Assembly (NCBI GenBank): GCA_007123655.1 | Contig: SKKR01000586.1 | Span: forward strand, 1-6,469 | DNA from: Thermomicrobiaceae bacterium | GTDB lineage: Bacteria; Chloroflexota; Chloroflexia; Thermomicrobiales; Thermomicrobiaceae | DNA: 6,469 bases | Direction of reading: 5' to 3' | In this document: piece after piece, positions 1 to 6,110 of the stretch | Position numbering within the stretch: the stretch's first letter is position 1 | How the letters are laid out: each line of letters opens with the position of its first letter | Notes under the pieces: generated by a model | The model's database searches: none | Seen by the model: the letters and a program-made list of their open reading frames with translations, nothing else | Told to the model about the DNA's origin: nothing | Translations under genes and position numbers: made by a program

Positions 1-783
1 GCCCGGCAGAACATCCGCTACATGGAAGTGACGATCAGCCCCGGAACGCTCGTTTACATTCACGGAATGTCGTTCGACGAGATCTTCCGTGAGGTCCGCG
101 CTGGTGCCGAGCGAGCTCGAAAGGCCCACGGTGTGCGCATGCAGTACATCGTGGATGTGATCAGGGACATGCCACCGCACATCCGGGAGGCCGGGGCACG
201 ATTCGCGATTGAGGCACAGGACCGGGGCGTTGTCGCGCTCGGGCTGGGTGGCACGGAGTCAGCCTATCCACCGGAACTGTTCGTTGATCTCTTCGATATG
301 GCTCGGGACGCCGGGCTGCGCAGTGTCCCGCACGCCGGCGAGACGGCGGGGCCGGAGAGTATCTGGAACGCAATCGATCTGCTGGGCGCCGATCGAATTG
401 GCCACGGCGTGCGAGCCGTGGAAGACCCGCGCCTCGTCGAGCACCTGGTGCGAGAGCAATTGGCACTCGAAGTCTCGCCGACAAGCAACATCTGCATCGG
501 CGTGTTCAGCTCCTGGGAGGAGCACCCGGTGCGGACGCTGTACGACAAAGGCGTTCCCATCACCATCAATAGCGATGACCCTCCCATGTTCAACACAACG
601 CTTACACAGGAGTACGAAGAACTCGTCGACCGGTTCGGATTCGGCATCGCGGACCTGGAACGCATCAGCCTGACCGCCGTGGATCAGGCGTTCCTACCGG
701 ACGCGGAACGCTCAGCAATGCGCACCGAGTTTGAGGCATCCTTCGACGAGTTACGGTCCAGATTAGGACTTGACCGCCCCTAA
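1..783 (+). CDS. add: Adenosine deaminase family protein, C-terminal part (5' end outside window)
   Basis: Metal-dependent hydrolase of the adenosine deaminase family, expected to convert adenosine or deoxyadenosine to inosine or deoxyinosine in the cytoplasm (purine salvage). The frame is open from base 1 (reads ARQNIRYMEV, as in the family's 'N-RY-E' strand), so the ATG at 22 is internal and the true start lies upstream. Visible signature motifs are HAGE at 331-342 (zinc-ligand His and catalytic Glu), RIGHG at 394-408 (second His), EVSPTSN at 469-489 and SDDP at 571-582 (metal-binding and catalytic Asp pair), followed by the usual L-x-x-EY. The N-terminal HxH zinc motif would be in the missing part. 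The last 260 residues are complete and end at TAA 781-783. Related enzymes, such as aminodeoxyfutalosine deaminase or adenine deaminase, share these motifs, so family membership is sure but exact substrate is not. No clear terminator follows. Confidence 0.9.
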   Translation, partial: ARQNIRYMEVTISPGTLVYIHGMSFDEIFREVRAGAERARKAHGVRMQYIVDVIRDMPPHIREAGARFAIEAQDRGVVALGLGGTESAYPPELFVDLFDMARDAGLRSVPHAGETAGPESIWNAIDLLGADRIGHGVRAVEDPRLVEHLVREQLALEVSPTSNICIGVFSSWEEHPVRTLYDKGVPITINSDDPPMFNTTLTQEYEELVDRFGFGIADLERISLTAVDQAFLPDAERSAMRTEFEASFDELRSRLGLDRP

Positions 784-843
784 TTGCGTACGTACGATAG
801 ATTTGTACGGCAGGTTTGGGAGTATTGGGCTACGCCCTGGCAG

Positions 844-873
844 TTGAGGCGTACCTGACCGACTCCGTATACT
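844..873 (+). promoter_or_regulatory. Putative sigma-70-type promoter for the TPR/Roadblock operon
   Basis: TTGAGG (844-849) and TATACT (868-873) are separated by 18 bases and resemble -35 and -10 boxes (four and five of six consensus bases). Transcription would begin near 880, giving a leader of about 110 bases before the TPR gene. The whole 784-989 gap shows no other coding signal. It holds only weak small hairpins (such as GGGC-TAC-GCCC at 827-837) without a T-run. Confidence 0.45.
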
Positions 874-989
874 AGATGCACATAAATACGACCGTGTCGT
901 GCCAGGATGCAGGAGAAGCTCCAGCAGCACGAGTAGCGGTGCGAGGTCGAGCGTGACCCGCATCGCCCCGTCAGTCAGGAATTGAGGGA

Positions 990-3698
990 GTGATGGCCGA
1001 GGTGCGCCTCACAGAGGCTGTGGATGAGGCGGAAGCAGCAATTGAGTCCGGCAACTACGATGGCGCGATCGAGACGTGCCAGCGAATCCTGGGTCAGTTC
1101 CCTGAATTCGCCCGTGCACACCGGATCATGGGCGAAGCGTTCGCTGAACAGGGTGATCTGGATGCGGCCCGCCAGGCTTATCAACGGACGCTGGAGCGTG
1201 ATCCACAGAGTATTGCCGCCCATACCGGCCTGGGAATGCTCGCGGAAGATGGAAACGAGCTGGAATCCGCGGTAGCGCACTTCCAGGTTGCGTGGGAGAT
1301 CGACCCCAGACGTCGTGACCTGCGAGAACACGTCAGCCGCGTCTCCCAGGAACTGTACGGTTCGGACGGCCGCCTGTACCTGACACGGGCGGCGCTCGCT
1401 TCACTGCATTTTCACGCCGGTCGCTGGGATCGGGCAGTCTCCGAGGCGGCCCAGGTCCTGCAGGAGCTATCGTCACGGATCGACGTTCAGGTTCGGCTCG
1501 CCGAGGCCCTCTGGCGGCGAGGTGACGACGAGCAGGCACGCCAGGTCAGTTCAACCGTGCTGCGGTCGCTGCCACAGGCGGTCGTACCTCTTCTGATTCT
1601 TGCCGACATCGAACGCCGCCAGGGCAACGAGCAGGAAGCCCGCGATCTCCGCGAAAAGGCGCGAGGGATCGACCCTGACGGCGTTCGCGCGACAGACCTC
1701 ATGATGGTTGGGCTGGACGACCAGGCGGACTTCCTGGCGGTGGACGAAATACCGCTCGTACACGAGCAAGTCGTGTCTGAAGAGCCCGCCAGATACGCTC
1801 CGGCGCTTGATTTCATGGGGAGCGATGAACCAGAACCTGCCGACGAGCCCGGCGGGACCGACGGCCTCTCACAGGAAGACTCCGGCGAGCCGGTTTCGGA
1901 GTCCGCATCGGAGCCGGACGTCCAGCCGTTCAGCTGGTCCGACGTCGGCGATGAGGATCTGGAGGCGTCAGACCTGGAGTCGGCGAGCGAGCAGCCAGCC
2001 GGCATCGATAGTCCGGCAATGGACGCGGGAGAAGATGAGTCCTTCGATCTGCTAACCGACGACGAACTCGAACAGGCGCGTCCCGGCGCCGACCGGCCCC
2101 GCGGGTATACGAGCATGTTCAGCTCGCTCGAGAGCGAGGGCATGGAGCCGTTTGTTCCCGAGGGCGAGCAGGACGTAGTCCCTGAGGAACCGGAGCAACT
2201 AGCAGAAGAATCACTGGACGATCTGACCTTGCCGACTGATGAGGAACTCGATCAGGCGCGCCCTGGAGCAGAACGACCACGCGGCTTTACCGGTGAGCTG
2301 TCCGCGCTCGAACGTGAAGGCATCGAGCCATTCGAACCGGGAGCGGGTGAGGAAGATGCCCTCGCTGCGCAACCGGATCTACCGGCAGAAGAGTCCGACG
2401 CAGTCCTGGATGCACTGTCGCTGGCCAGCGACGAAGAGGTCGAGGAAGCCAGGCCGGAGGATGAGATGCCGCGCGGGTACACCGGCGAACTCACCTCACT
2501 TGAGGGCGAAGGTATGGAGCCGTTTGATCCACTGGCCGGAGTACCAGCGGAACCTGAAGAAGTCCCGACACCGGAGGAACCGGCCGGCGAGGATGAGCTG
2601 GACTTCGACTGGTCGCGCGTCGACGAGGAAATCGAAGAGGCGATTCCCGGGGAGACGCCCCGCGGCCATACCGATGAGCTCGAACAGTTGGAAAGCGTCG
2701 GGTTGGAACCGTTCGATTTCGATGGAGACGCGGATGACGCCGGGACTGACATGGCTGCACCGATCGCGGACGAAGAGGTTCCGGACGAGGCGGATCTGGA
2801 CGAACTGACCCAGTCCTGGTCTGAAGACGAGGGCTCCGATGAAACGGTATCGGGTGAATTCGAGACGGTGGACGATTCCGGGCTCGATTCGATCGGTGTC
2901 GTGTTCGATGAAGAGGAGCAGTTCGATCAACAGACCGAGCGTCTGAGGGATGTCGATGATTTGTGGGGCGAGTTCGCTGCGGACGATGAGCCGCTGCCTG
3001 AGCCGGAAGTCGATACCGGGGAAGCGGACGAGTTCGGTTTCGACGAGATGATCGAGGCGTTCGAGTCCGAATCAGGCACCGACACGTTGCCTCCATTGAG
3101 TGACGAACCCGTCGACCAGCCGTTCGAGGCTGAGCCAGTGGACGAGGGTTCTGATCTGGACACAACATTCGAAGCCCCGCTGGATGACCAGGAGTTCGAT
3201 GACGCAGAAAGCGGCGTTGCACCATGGGCGGGCCTTAGTCCGGACATCACCGCGGAGCGACTCGGGCTCGATTCTTCGCTGCTCGAGCGCGCCAGGCAAG
3301 CGAAGTCTGCGCTGGTGGAACGCGGAGAAATCCAGGGCGATCTGCTGCTCGCGGGCGGGATCTCACTGGAAGACCTCAGCCACGCGGTGGAGCAGGAGCC
3401 GGAGAACGTTGATCACCGCATTGCTCTGGCGGCCGCGCTTACGCCCGAAAACCCGGATGCCGCGCTAGACCACTATCGCTGGATCTACCGGCACGCGCCG
3501 GATCGCGGTGCGGACATGGTGGACGATCTTTGCCGGCTGGCCGACGTCATGCGGGAGCGCCAGGTCGGAGTTCATCGATTGCTCGGTGCGGTGTATCGGC
3601 GGCACGGAGACTGGCTGGCGGCCGCCAACCACTACGAAGAGTCCCTTTCCAGTTCCCGTCGCTGGCAGCAGAAAGACAGAGTGATCGAGCATGAATAG
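990..3698 (+). CDS. TPR protein with long acidic repeat region (putative scaffold)
   Basis: A 902-residue protein of unknown specific function. Residues about 10-110 form three TPR-like helical pairs (for example G-N-Y-x-x-A-I...P, then G-D-L-x-x-A-R-x-A-Y...DP), and about 130-230 add further TPR-like helices (GRWDRAV; G-D-D-E-Q-A-R). Residues about 235-740 are extremely rich in Asp and Glu with Pro, Ser and Gly, so probably disordered. They contain four copies of a ~37-residue motif (residues 355-391, 415-451, 479-515, 543-578). Residues about 745-902 are again helical and TPR-like (G-D-W-L-A-A-A-N-H-Y-E-E-S-L near the end). No signal peptide or membrane segment is seen, so it is presumably cytoplasmic. 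The start is GTG 990 or ATG 993: a GAGGG at 984-988 fits ATG 993 and an AGGA at 977-980 fits GTG 990. The stop overlaps the start of the Roadblock gene, which points to a shared complex. A scaffold role is inferred from architecture and context. Confidence 0.85.
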   Translation: MMAEVRLTEAVDEAEAAIESGNYDGAIETCQRILGQFPEFARAHRIMGEAFAEQGDLDAARQAYQRTLERDPQSIAAHTGLGMLAEDGNELESAVAHFQVAWEIDPRRRDLREHVSRVSQELYGSDGRLYLTRAALASLHFHAGRWDRAVSEAAQVLQELSSRIDVQVRLAEALWRRGDDEQARQVSSTVLRSLPQAVVPLLILADIERRQGNEQEARDLREKARGIDPDGVRATDLMMVGLDDQADFLAVDEIPLVHEQVVSEEPARYAPALDFMGSDEPEPADEPGGTDGLSQEDSGEPVSESASEPDVQPFSWSDVGDEDLEASDLESASEQPAGIDSPAMDAGEDESFDLLTDDELEQARPGADRPRGYTSMFSSLESEGMEPFVPEGEQDVVPEEPEQLAEESLDDLTLPTDEELDQARPGAERPRGFTGELSALEREGIEPFEPGAGEEDALAAQPDLPAEESDAVLDALSLASDEEVEEARPEDEMPRGYTGELTSLEGEGMEPFDPLAGVPAEPEEVPTPEEPAGEDELDFDWSRVDEEIEEAIPGETPRGHTDELEQLESVGLEPFDFDGDADDAGTDMAAPIADEEVPDEADLDELTQSWSEDEGSDETVSGEFETVDDSGLDSIGVVFDEEEQFDQQTERLRDVDDLWGEFAADDEPLPEPEVDTGEADEFGFDEMIEAFESESGTDTLPPLSDEPVDQPFEAEPVDEGSDLDTTFEAPLDDQEFDDAESGVAPWAGLSPDITAERLGLDSSLLERARQAKSALVERGEIQGDLLLAGGISLEDLSHAVEQEPENVDHRIALAAALTPENPDAALDHYRWIYRHAPDRGADMVDDLCRLADVMRERQVGVHRLLGAVYRRHGDWLAAANHYEESLSSSRRWQQKDRVIEHE
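2052..2723 (+). repeat. Four in-frame copies of a ~37-residue acidic motif in the TPR protein
   Basis: Copies lie at 2052-2162, 2232-2342, 2424-2534 and 2616-2723. The shared pattern is [T/S]-D-[D/E]-E-[L/V]-E/D-x-A-R-P-x(3-4)-P-R-G-[Y/F/H]-T-x(3)-x-x-L-E-x-x-G-[M/I/L]-E-P-F. Spacing between copies is 60, 64 and about 63 residues, with low-complexity acidic linkers between them. The PRG-aromatic-T block and the final G-x-E-P-F are the most constant parts. Copy 4 is the most divergent: it loses one residue before PRG, has Ile-Pro instead of Arg-Pro and has His in place of the aromatic. Conserved motifs in a disordered background suggest short binding elements. Confidence 0.85.
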
Positions 3699-4014
3699 CG
3701 AACTACTTGAGCTCCTGAACTATAAGGGCGTGATCGGCGCGCTCGCATCCACGCCGGATGGACTGGTGATAAGCGCGGTCGGACTGGGCAAGGACGACGC
3801 CGAGATCGTCGGCGCCGCATCGTCGACGCTGTGGGCGAATATCGAGCGGCGCGGCGAGAGCCACGGTTCGGCACCGGTGGCGGACGGCGAGATCCATCTC
3901 GTCATCGGTGATGAGCTGGCGCTGATCGCGCTGACGGAAGCGGATGTACCTCACGACCAGTTGTCGGAGGTCATGTCGGAGCAGCTGGAGCGAGTGACCA
4001 GTGTGATCGGGTAG
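3691..4014 (+). CDS. Roadblock/LC7 domain protein
   Basis: A 107-residue single-domain protein of the Roadblock/LC7 family, whose bacterial members (such as MglB) bind and regulate Ras-like small GTPases or act as dimeric adaptors. The family pattern is clear: an N-terminal helix, then K-G-V-I-G-A-L-A-S-T-P-D-G-L-V-I-S (about residues 11-27), a middle helix rich in Ala (AASSTLWANIERRGE), an antiparallel strand pair (EIHLVIGDELALIALTE), and a C-terminal amphipathic helix. The ATG lies inside the end of the TPR gene, overlapping it by eight bases (ATGAATAG), and there is only a weak ribosome site before it, so it is probably translated by coupling. No GTPase gene accompanies it in this window, unlike classic mglAB. 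Family assignment is firm; the partner is unknown, with the TPR protein being the obvious candidate. Confidence 0.88.
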   Translation: MNSELLELLNYKGVIGALASTPDGLVISAVGLGKDDAEIVGAASSTLWANIERRGESHGSAPVADGEIHLVIGDELALIALTEADVPHDQLSEVMSEQLERVTSVIG

Positions 4015-4052
4015 TCTGGCCCGGTTTGGAAAATCCGCTGTGATAGGCTATG

Positions 4053-4076
4053 CACCGCCGGTTCGCGCCGGCGGTG
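4053..4076 (+). terminator. GC-rich hairpin between the Roadblock gene and ndk (possible terminator)
   Basis: A perfect nine-base stem, CACCGCCGG (4053-4061) paired with CCGGCGGTG (4068-4076), encloses a six-base TTCGCG loop. It starts 38 bases after the Roadblock stop and ends 49 bases before the ndk start. The following bases (TCGTTGTGT) are T-rich but not a true T-run, so it may be a weak terminator for the upstream pair or a structured ndk leader. No convincing promoter was found for ndk. A TTGGAA at 4026-4031 with a poor TATGCA 17 bases later is the best candidate. Confidence 0.5.
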
Positions 4077-4110
4077 TCGTTGTGTACGGGGCTGTGGACC
4101 GAACCATGTG

Positions 4111-4119
4111 AGAGGGAAG
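4111..4119 (+). promoter_or_regulatory. Ribosome binding site for ndk that fixes a GTG start
   Basis: The purine-rich AGAGGGAAG ends six bases before GTG 4126, which places the start at the universally conserved beginning of the Ndk protein (M/V-E-R-T-L-I-I-V-K-P-D). No ATG exists at this point. Confidence 0.75.
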
Positions 4120-4125
4120 TGACGC

Positions 4126-4578
4126 GTGGAGCGTACGTTGATCATCGTGAAGCCGGATGGGGTACAGCGTGGGCTGATCGGACGTGTTATCAGCCGGATC
4201 GAGGAGCGAGGGCTTCGCGTCGCGGGGCTAAAGATGATCCAGGTTTCCCGTGAACTGGCTGAGCAGCATTACGGCGAGCACCGGGAAAAACCGTTTTTCG
4301 GGGAGCTGGTGTCGTTCATCACGTCGTCTCCGGTTGTGGTCGGCGTCGTTGAGGGCCCAAGCGCAGTCAGCGTGACACGTTCGCTCGTGGGCGCAACCAA
4401 TCCGGTCGACGCAACGGCGGGCACGATCCGGGGAGATTTTGCGTTGACGATTGGCCAGAACATCATCCACGCCTCGGACGCGGTGGACACCGCGAAGCGG
4501 GAGATCTCGCTCTTCTTTGACGAGGATGAGATCTGTGGCTATACGCGGGACGTCGACCGGTGGATTGTTGAGTCGTAA
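4126..4578 (+). CDS. ndk: Nucleoside diphosphate kinase
   Basis: Ndk transfers the gamma-phosphate of ATP to nucleoside diphosphates through a phospho-histidine intermediate, supplying NTPs and dNTPs in the cytoplasm. The protein is 150 residues, close to the normal family size. Every classic active-site position is present: K9, Y49, F57, R85, T91, R102, N112 and the catalytic H115 in NIIHASD, each exactly three lower than in human NM23 numbering (K12, Y52, F60, R88, T94, R105, N115, H118). The conserved block ATNPVDATAGTIRGDF matches the family pattern, with A-T-A-G in place of the more usual A-x-P-G. The C-terminus ends IVES, a little beyond the minimal bacterial length. It is probably expressed from its own leader downstream of the 4053-4076 hairpin, and faces a convergent gene across the two parS-like palindromes. 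Confidence 0.97.
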   Translation: MERTLIIVKPDGVQRGLIGRVISRIEERGLRVAGLKMIQVSRELAEQHYGEHREKPFFGELVSFITSSPVVVGVVEGPSAVSVTRSLVGATNPVDATAGTIRGDFALTIGQNIIHASDAVDTAKREISLFFDEDEICGYTRDVDRWIVES

Positions 4579-4596
4579 CTGCCCCGGCGACTGGAC

Positions 4597-4628
4597 CATC
4601 CAACTGTTTCATGTGAAACAGTTGGATG
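4597..4628. other. parS: parS-like ParB/Spo0J binding site 1, within an extended palindrome
   Basis: Two 15-base arms, CATCCAACTGTTTCA and its exact reverse complement, flank a central TG. The inner 16 bases (4605-4620), TGTTTCATGTGAAACA, differ from the bacterial parS consensus TGTTTCACGTGAAACA by one base at the centre (T at 4612 instead of C). ParB (a CTP-dependent clamp) loads at such sites to organise and segregate the replication-origin region. The outer arms extend the inverted repeat by eight bases on each side, more than ParB recognition needs. The site begins 19 bases after the ndk stop and is not followed by a T-run. Identity as parS rests on the match alone; parA and parB are not in the window. 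Confidence 0.75.
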
Positions 4629-4656
4629 CCCTTTGAGGTCTAGCGAGAATCGAGAT

Positions 4657-4684
4657 ACCCGGCGTTTCACGTGAAACGCCGGGT
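4657..4684. other. parS: parS-like ParB/Spo0J binding site 2, perfect 28-base palindrome
   Basis: The arm ACCCGGCGTTTCAC is followed directly by its exact reverse complement, giving a 28-base perfect palindrome. The central 14 bases (4664-4677), GTTTCACGTGAAAC, match the parS core exactly; only the outermost consensus T/A pair is changed to C/G, a variation also seen in high-GC genomes. The centre lies 58 bases from the centre of site 1. It sits 27 bases beyond the stop of the minus-strand gene at 4711. The GC-rich outer arms could form a stable RNA hairpin in either direction, so it may also help end transcription of the convergent genes. Confidence 0.82.
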
Positions 4685-4710
4685 GTTCTGCTGAAGGTGG
4701 ACTGTCGAAG

Positions 4711-5127
4711 CTAGCTGTCGGTGATGCGGATCACCAGCGGTTGCACGTTCCAGTGCGCCAGCAACTCCGCGAGCAGGTTCCGGAGTTCGTTGTCACTCAT
4801 CTGCGGGGACGCGATCTTCCACCCGCCGGCCGGCTTACTGGCGAACTTCTCCTGATTCGCCGCCGAGCGAACATCGGTGCGCCATGCGACCACGTTCAAC
4901 TGCGCGATCACCTGTCCATCGTCGATCATCAGATAAAGTCCGTAACCCGGATCGATGTTGATGCCGAAATAGCCACCCTGTTCGACGTTGTCGATAATCA
5001 CCGGGTAGTCCGGCTCGGTCCGGTTCTCCCACTCTTCGCACAATGCTTCGAACATCGGCACCATCCGATCCCGCAGTGCGCGAAGATCATCCAGTAGCGA
5101 CTCAAGTGATTTCGTGTGTCCGCTCAT
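4711..5127 (-). CDS. Conserved-looking hypothetical protein, 138 residues
   Basis: Not recognised. The protein has an N-terminal helical, charged stretch (residues about 5-38, ending in CEEWENR), then a strand-rich core (YPVIIDN, GGYFGINIDPGYGLYLMIDDGQVIAQLNVVAWRTD) and a helical tail (DNELRNLLAELLAHWN) with a final strand (PLVIRITD). No signal peptide, membrane segment or cysteine motif was seen; it looks like a small soluble cytoplasmic protein. The ATG at 5127 is preceded by AGGGAG (complement of 5139-5144) at a longish 11-base distance. A promoter-like pair lies at 5174-5203. It is convergent with ndk and downstream of the YczE-type gene on the same strand, 92 bases away. The same frame stays open far upstream, but that part lies antisense-frame to the YczE gene and is not believed. 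Confidence 0.75.
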   Translation of the reverse strand: MSGHTKSLESLLDDLRALRDRMVPMFEALCEEWENRTEPDYPVIIDNVEQGGYFGINIDPGYGLYLMIDDGQVIAQLNVVAWRTDVRSAANQEKFASKPAGGWKIASPQMSDNELRNLLAELLAHWNVQPLVIRITDS

Positions 5128-5173
5128 GTCGCGATGTGCTCCCTGTGCGTCTCGTCGTGCTCGTACCGGGCCC

Positions 5174-5203
5174 ATTATCCCTGAATCCTGCCGCGAATGT
5201 CGA
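5174..5203 (-). promoter_or_regulatory. Putative sigma-70-type promoter for the 138-residue protein
   Basis: On the minus strand, TCGACA (complement of 5198-5203) and GATAAT (complement of 5174-5179) are 18 bases apart and each matches five of six consensus bases. Transcription would start near 5167, about 40 bases before the ATG. This implies the gene is transcribed separately from, or in addition to, the upstream YczE-type gene. Confidence 0.5.
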
Positions 5204-5219
5204 ACGCCGTTGCACCTGG

Positions 5220-5942
5220 CTACGTTTCGGAGGCTACCGGTCTCGAGGTCGGCCGCGGCGTCCGGTGCAGGCGGAACACGCGGAACCCGAGCCCGACCGC
5301 CGGTCCGATGAGGATGGCGTAGATGATCGTGCCGAACCCGAACTGCCCGCCCATCAAGATGCCGAACACGACGACGGTCGCCTCGATCCCCCAGCGGCTG
5401 ACCGTGATCGAAAGGTTTGTGAGCTCGATCACCGCGAGGTTGAAGCTGTCCCGCGGGCCGGCGCCAAATCCCGCCTTGATGTACATCCCGGAGGACAGTC
5501 CAAGCACCAGGATTGATACTGACAGCATCGAGAGTTGCACCGGCAGGGTCGTCGCGTATTCGAGCATTCCCGTCCAGACGATGAGATCCATGAACCAGCC
5601 GACGAGCAGCATGTTCAGCACGGTTCCCATCCCCGGGCGGATTCCGACCAGCCAACTCGCAACGATCATGACCAGCCCGACAGCCTGTGATGCCTGGCCG
5701 ATGGTCAGGGGCGTCTGTAGCGCGATACCGTCGTGAAAGACCATCCAGGAGTTCGCGCCGACGTTCGCGTAAATGCTCAGCATCAGTGCCAGTGCGAAGA
5801 AGAAGAGCCCGGTAACCAGAAACGCGAACTGGCGAAGCCAGAGCCGCGCGTCCTCCGCGGTCCAGTTCCGGAGGTTGGCCAGCGACGGAATCTGCGCAAC
5901 GGAATACCCGGCCGCTTTCCGGCTGCGTGGCAACCGCGCCAT
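5220..5942 (-). CDS. YczE-family (COG2364-type) integral membrane protein
   Basis: A 240-residue membrane protein of the YczE family. The biochemical role of this family is not established; in Bacillus subtilis yczE sits beside the surfactin-related sfp locus. Five or so hydrophobic segments are visible, at residues about 38-58, 88-101, 106-124, 133-153 and 184-220 (the last is probably two helices). The family signature G-F-G-A-G-P-R-D is at residues 158-165. The protein looks like an internal duplication: VGANSW...GIRPGMGTVLNMLLVGWFMD resembles GFGAGPRD...GGQFGFGTIIYAILIGPAVG. Residues 1-37 are basic and soluble, and the tail (RLHRTPRPTSRP) is basic, which fits a cytoplasmic location for both ends. 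The ATG at 5942 is chosen because of AAGGGA at the proper distance. A longer open frame reaches 6263 but would overlap the divergent gene. Confidence 0.85.
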   Translation of the reverse strand: MARLPRSRKAAGYSVAQIPSLANLRNWTAEDARLWLRQFAFLVTGLFFFALALMLSIYANVGANSWMVFHDGIALQTPLTIGQASQAVGLVMIVASWLVGIRPGMGTVLNMLLVGWFMDLIVWTGMLEYATTLPVQLSMLSVSILVLGLSSGMYIKAGFGAGPRDSFNLAVIELTNLSITVSRWGIEATVVVFGILMGGQFGFGTIIYAILIGPAVGLGFRVFRLHRTPRPTSRPVASET

Positions 5943-5947
5943 TACTG

Positions 5948-5953
5948 TCCCTT
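5948..5953 (-). promoter_or_regulatory. Ribosome binding site deciding the YczE-type start
   Basis: AAGGGA on the minus strand (complement of 5948-5953) lies five bases before the ATG at 5942. It supports this start over the in-frame upstream codons, which would put non-membrane, low-complexity sequence in front. Confidence 0.7.
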
Positions 5954-6030
5954 CGTATCCGTTCCGTTGCCTGTCCGGAAGCGGCGACCCGCCCTGCCGC
6001 ACCGCGCTGGGCGACGCAAGCACGTCTGCG

Positions 6031-6036
6031 ACTATA
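6031..6036 (-). promoter_or_regulatory. Possible -10 element for the YczE-type gene
   Basis: TATAGT on the minus strand (five of six consensus bases) lies about 90 bases before the YczE-type start in the 168-base divergent gap 5943-6110. No good -35 box stands at 16-18 bases, so this is tentative. No convincing promoter for the plus-strand gene at 6111 was found in this gap. Confidence 0.3.
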
Positions 6037-6110
6037 CCACTGTGCTCGGACTGGACGGCCAACACGGTAGGATTGCGTCTGCGAACGGAACTTGAGCACG
6101 GAGGGGCTGG

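Noticed and set aside
22..24. ATG at 22 as the start of the adenosine deaminase
   Set aside because: The frame is open to base 1 with family-like residues before it, and the N-terminal HxH zinc motif would be missing from a protein starting here.
791..837. Small inverted repeats after the adenosine deaminase gene (CGTAC/GTACG and GGGC/GCCC) as a terminator
   Set aside because: Stems are only four to five bases and no T-run follows.
1487..3250. Several Ser-rich or Arg-rich open frames on either strand inside the TPR gene
   Set aside because: They are shadows of the GA-rich Asp/Glu codons of the acidic region; their compositions are low-complexity and they lack ribosome sites.
4050..4253. A plus-strand open frame overlapping the start of ndk
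   Set aside because: It is out of frame with ndk, covers the hairpin, and has no ribosome site or protein-like pattern.
4711..6099. A 462-codon open frame on the minus strand covering both the 138-residue gene and the YczE-type gene region
   Set aside because: Its upstream part is Arg/Gly-rich sequence antagonistic to the clear YczE membrane protein in another frame. Only the last 138 residues look like a protein.
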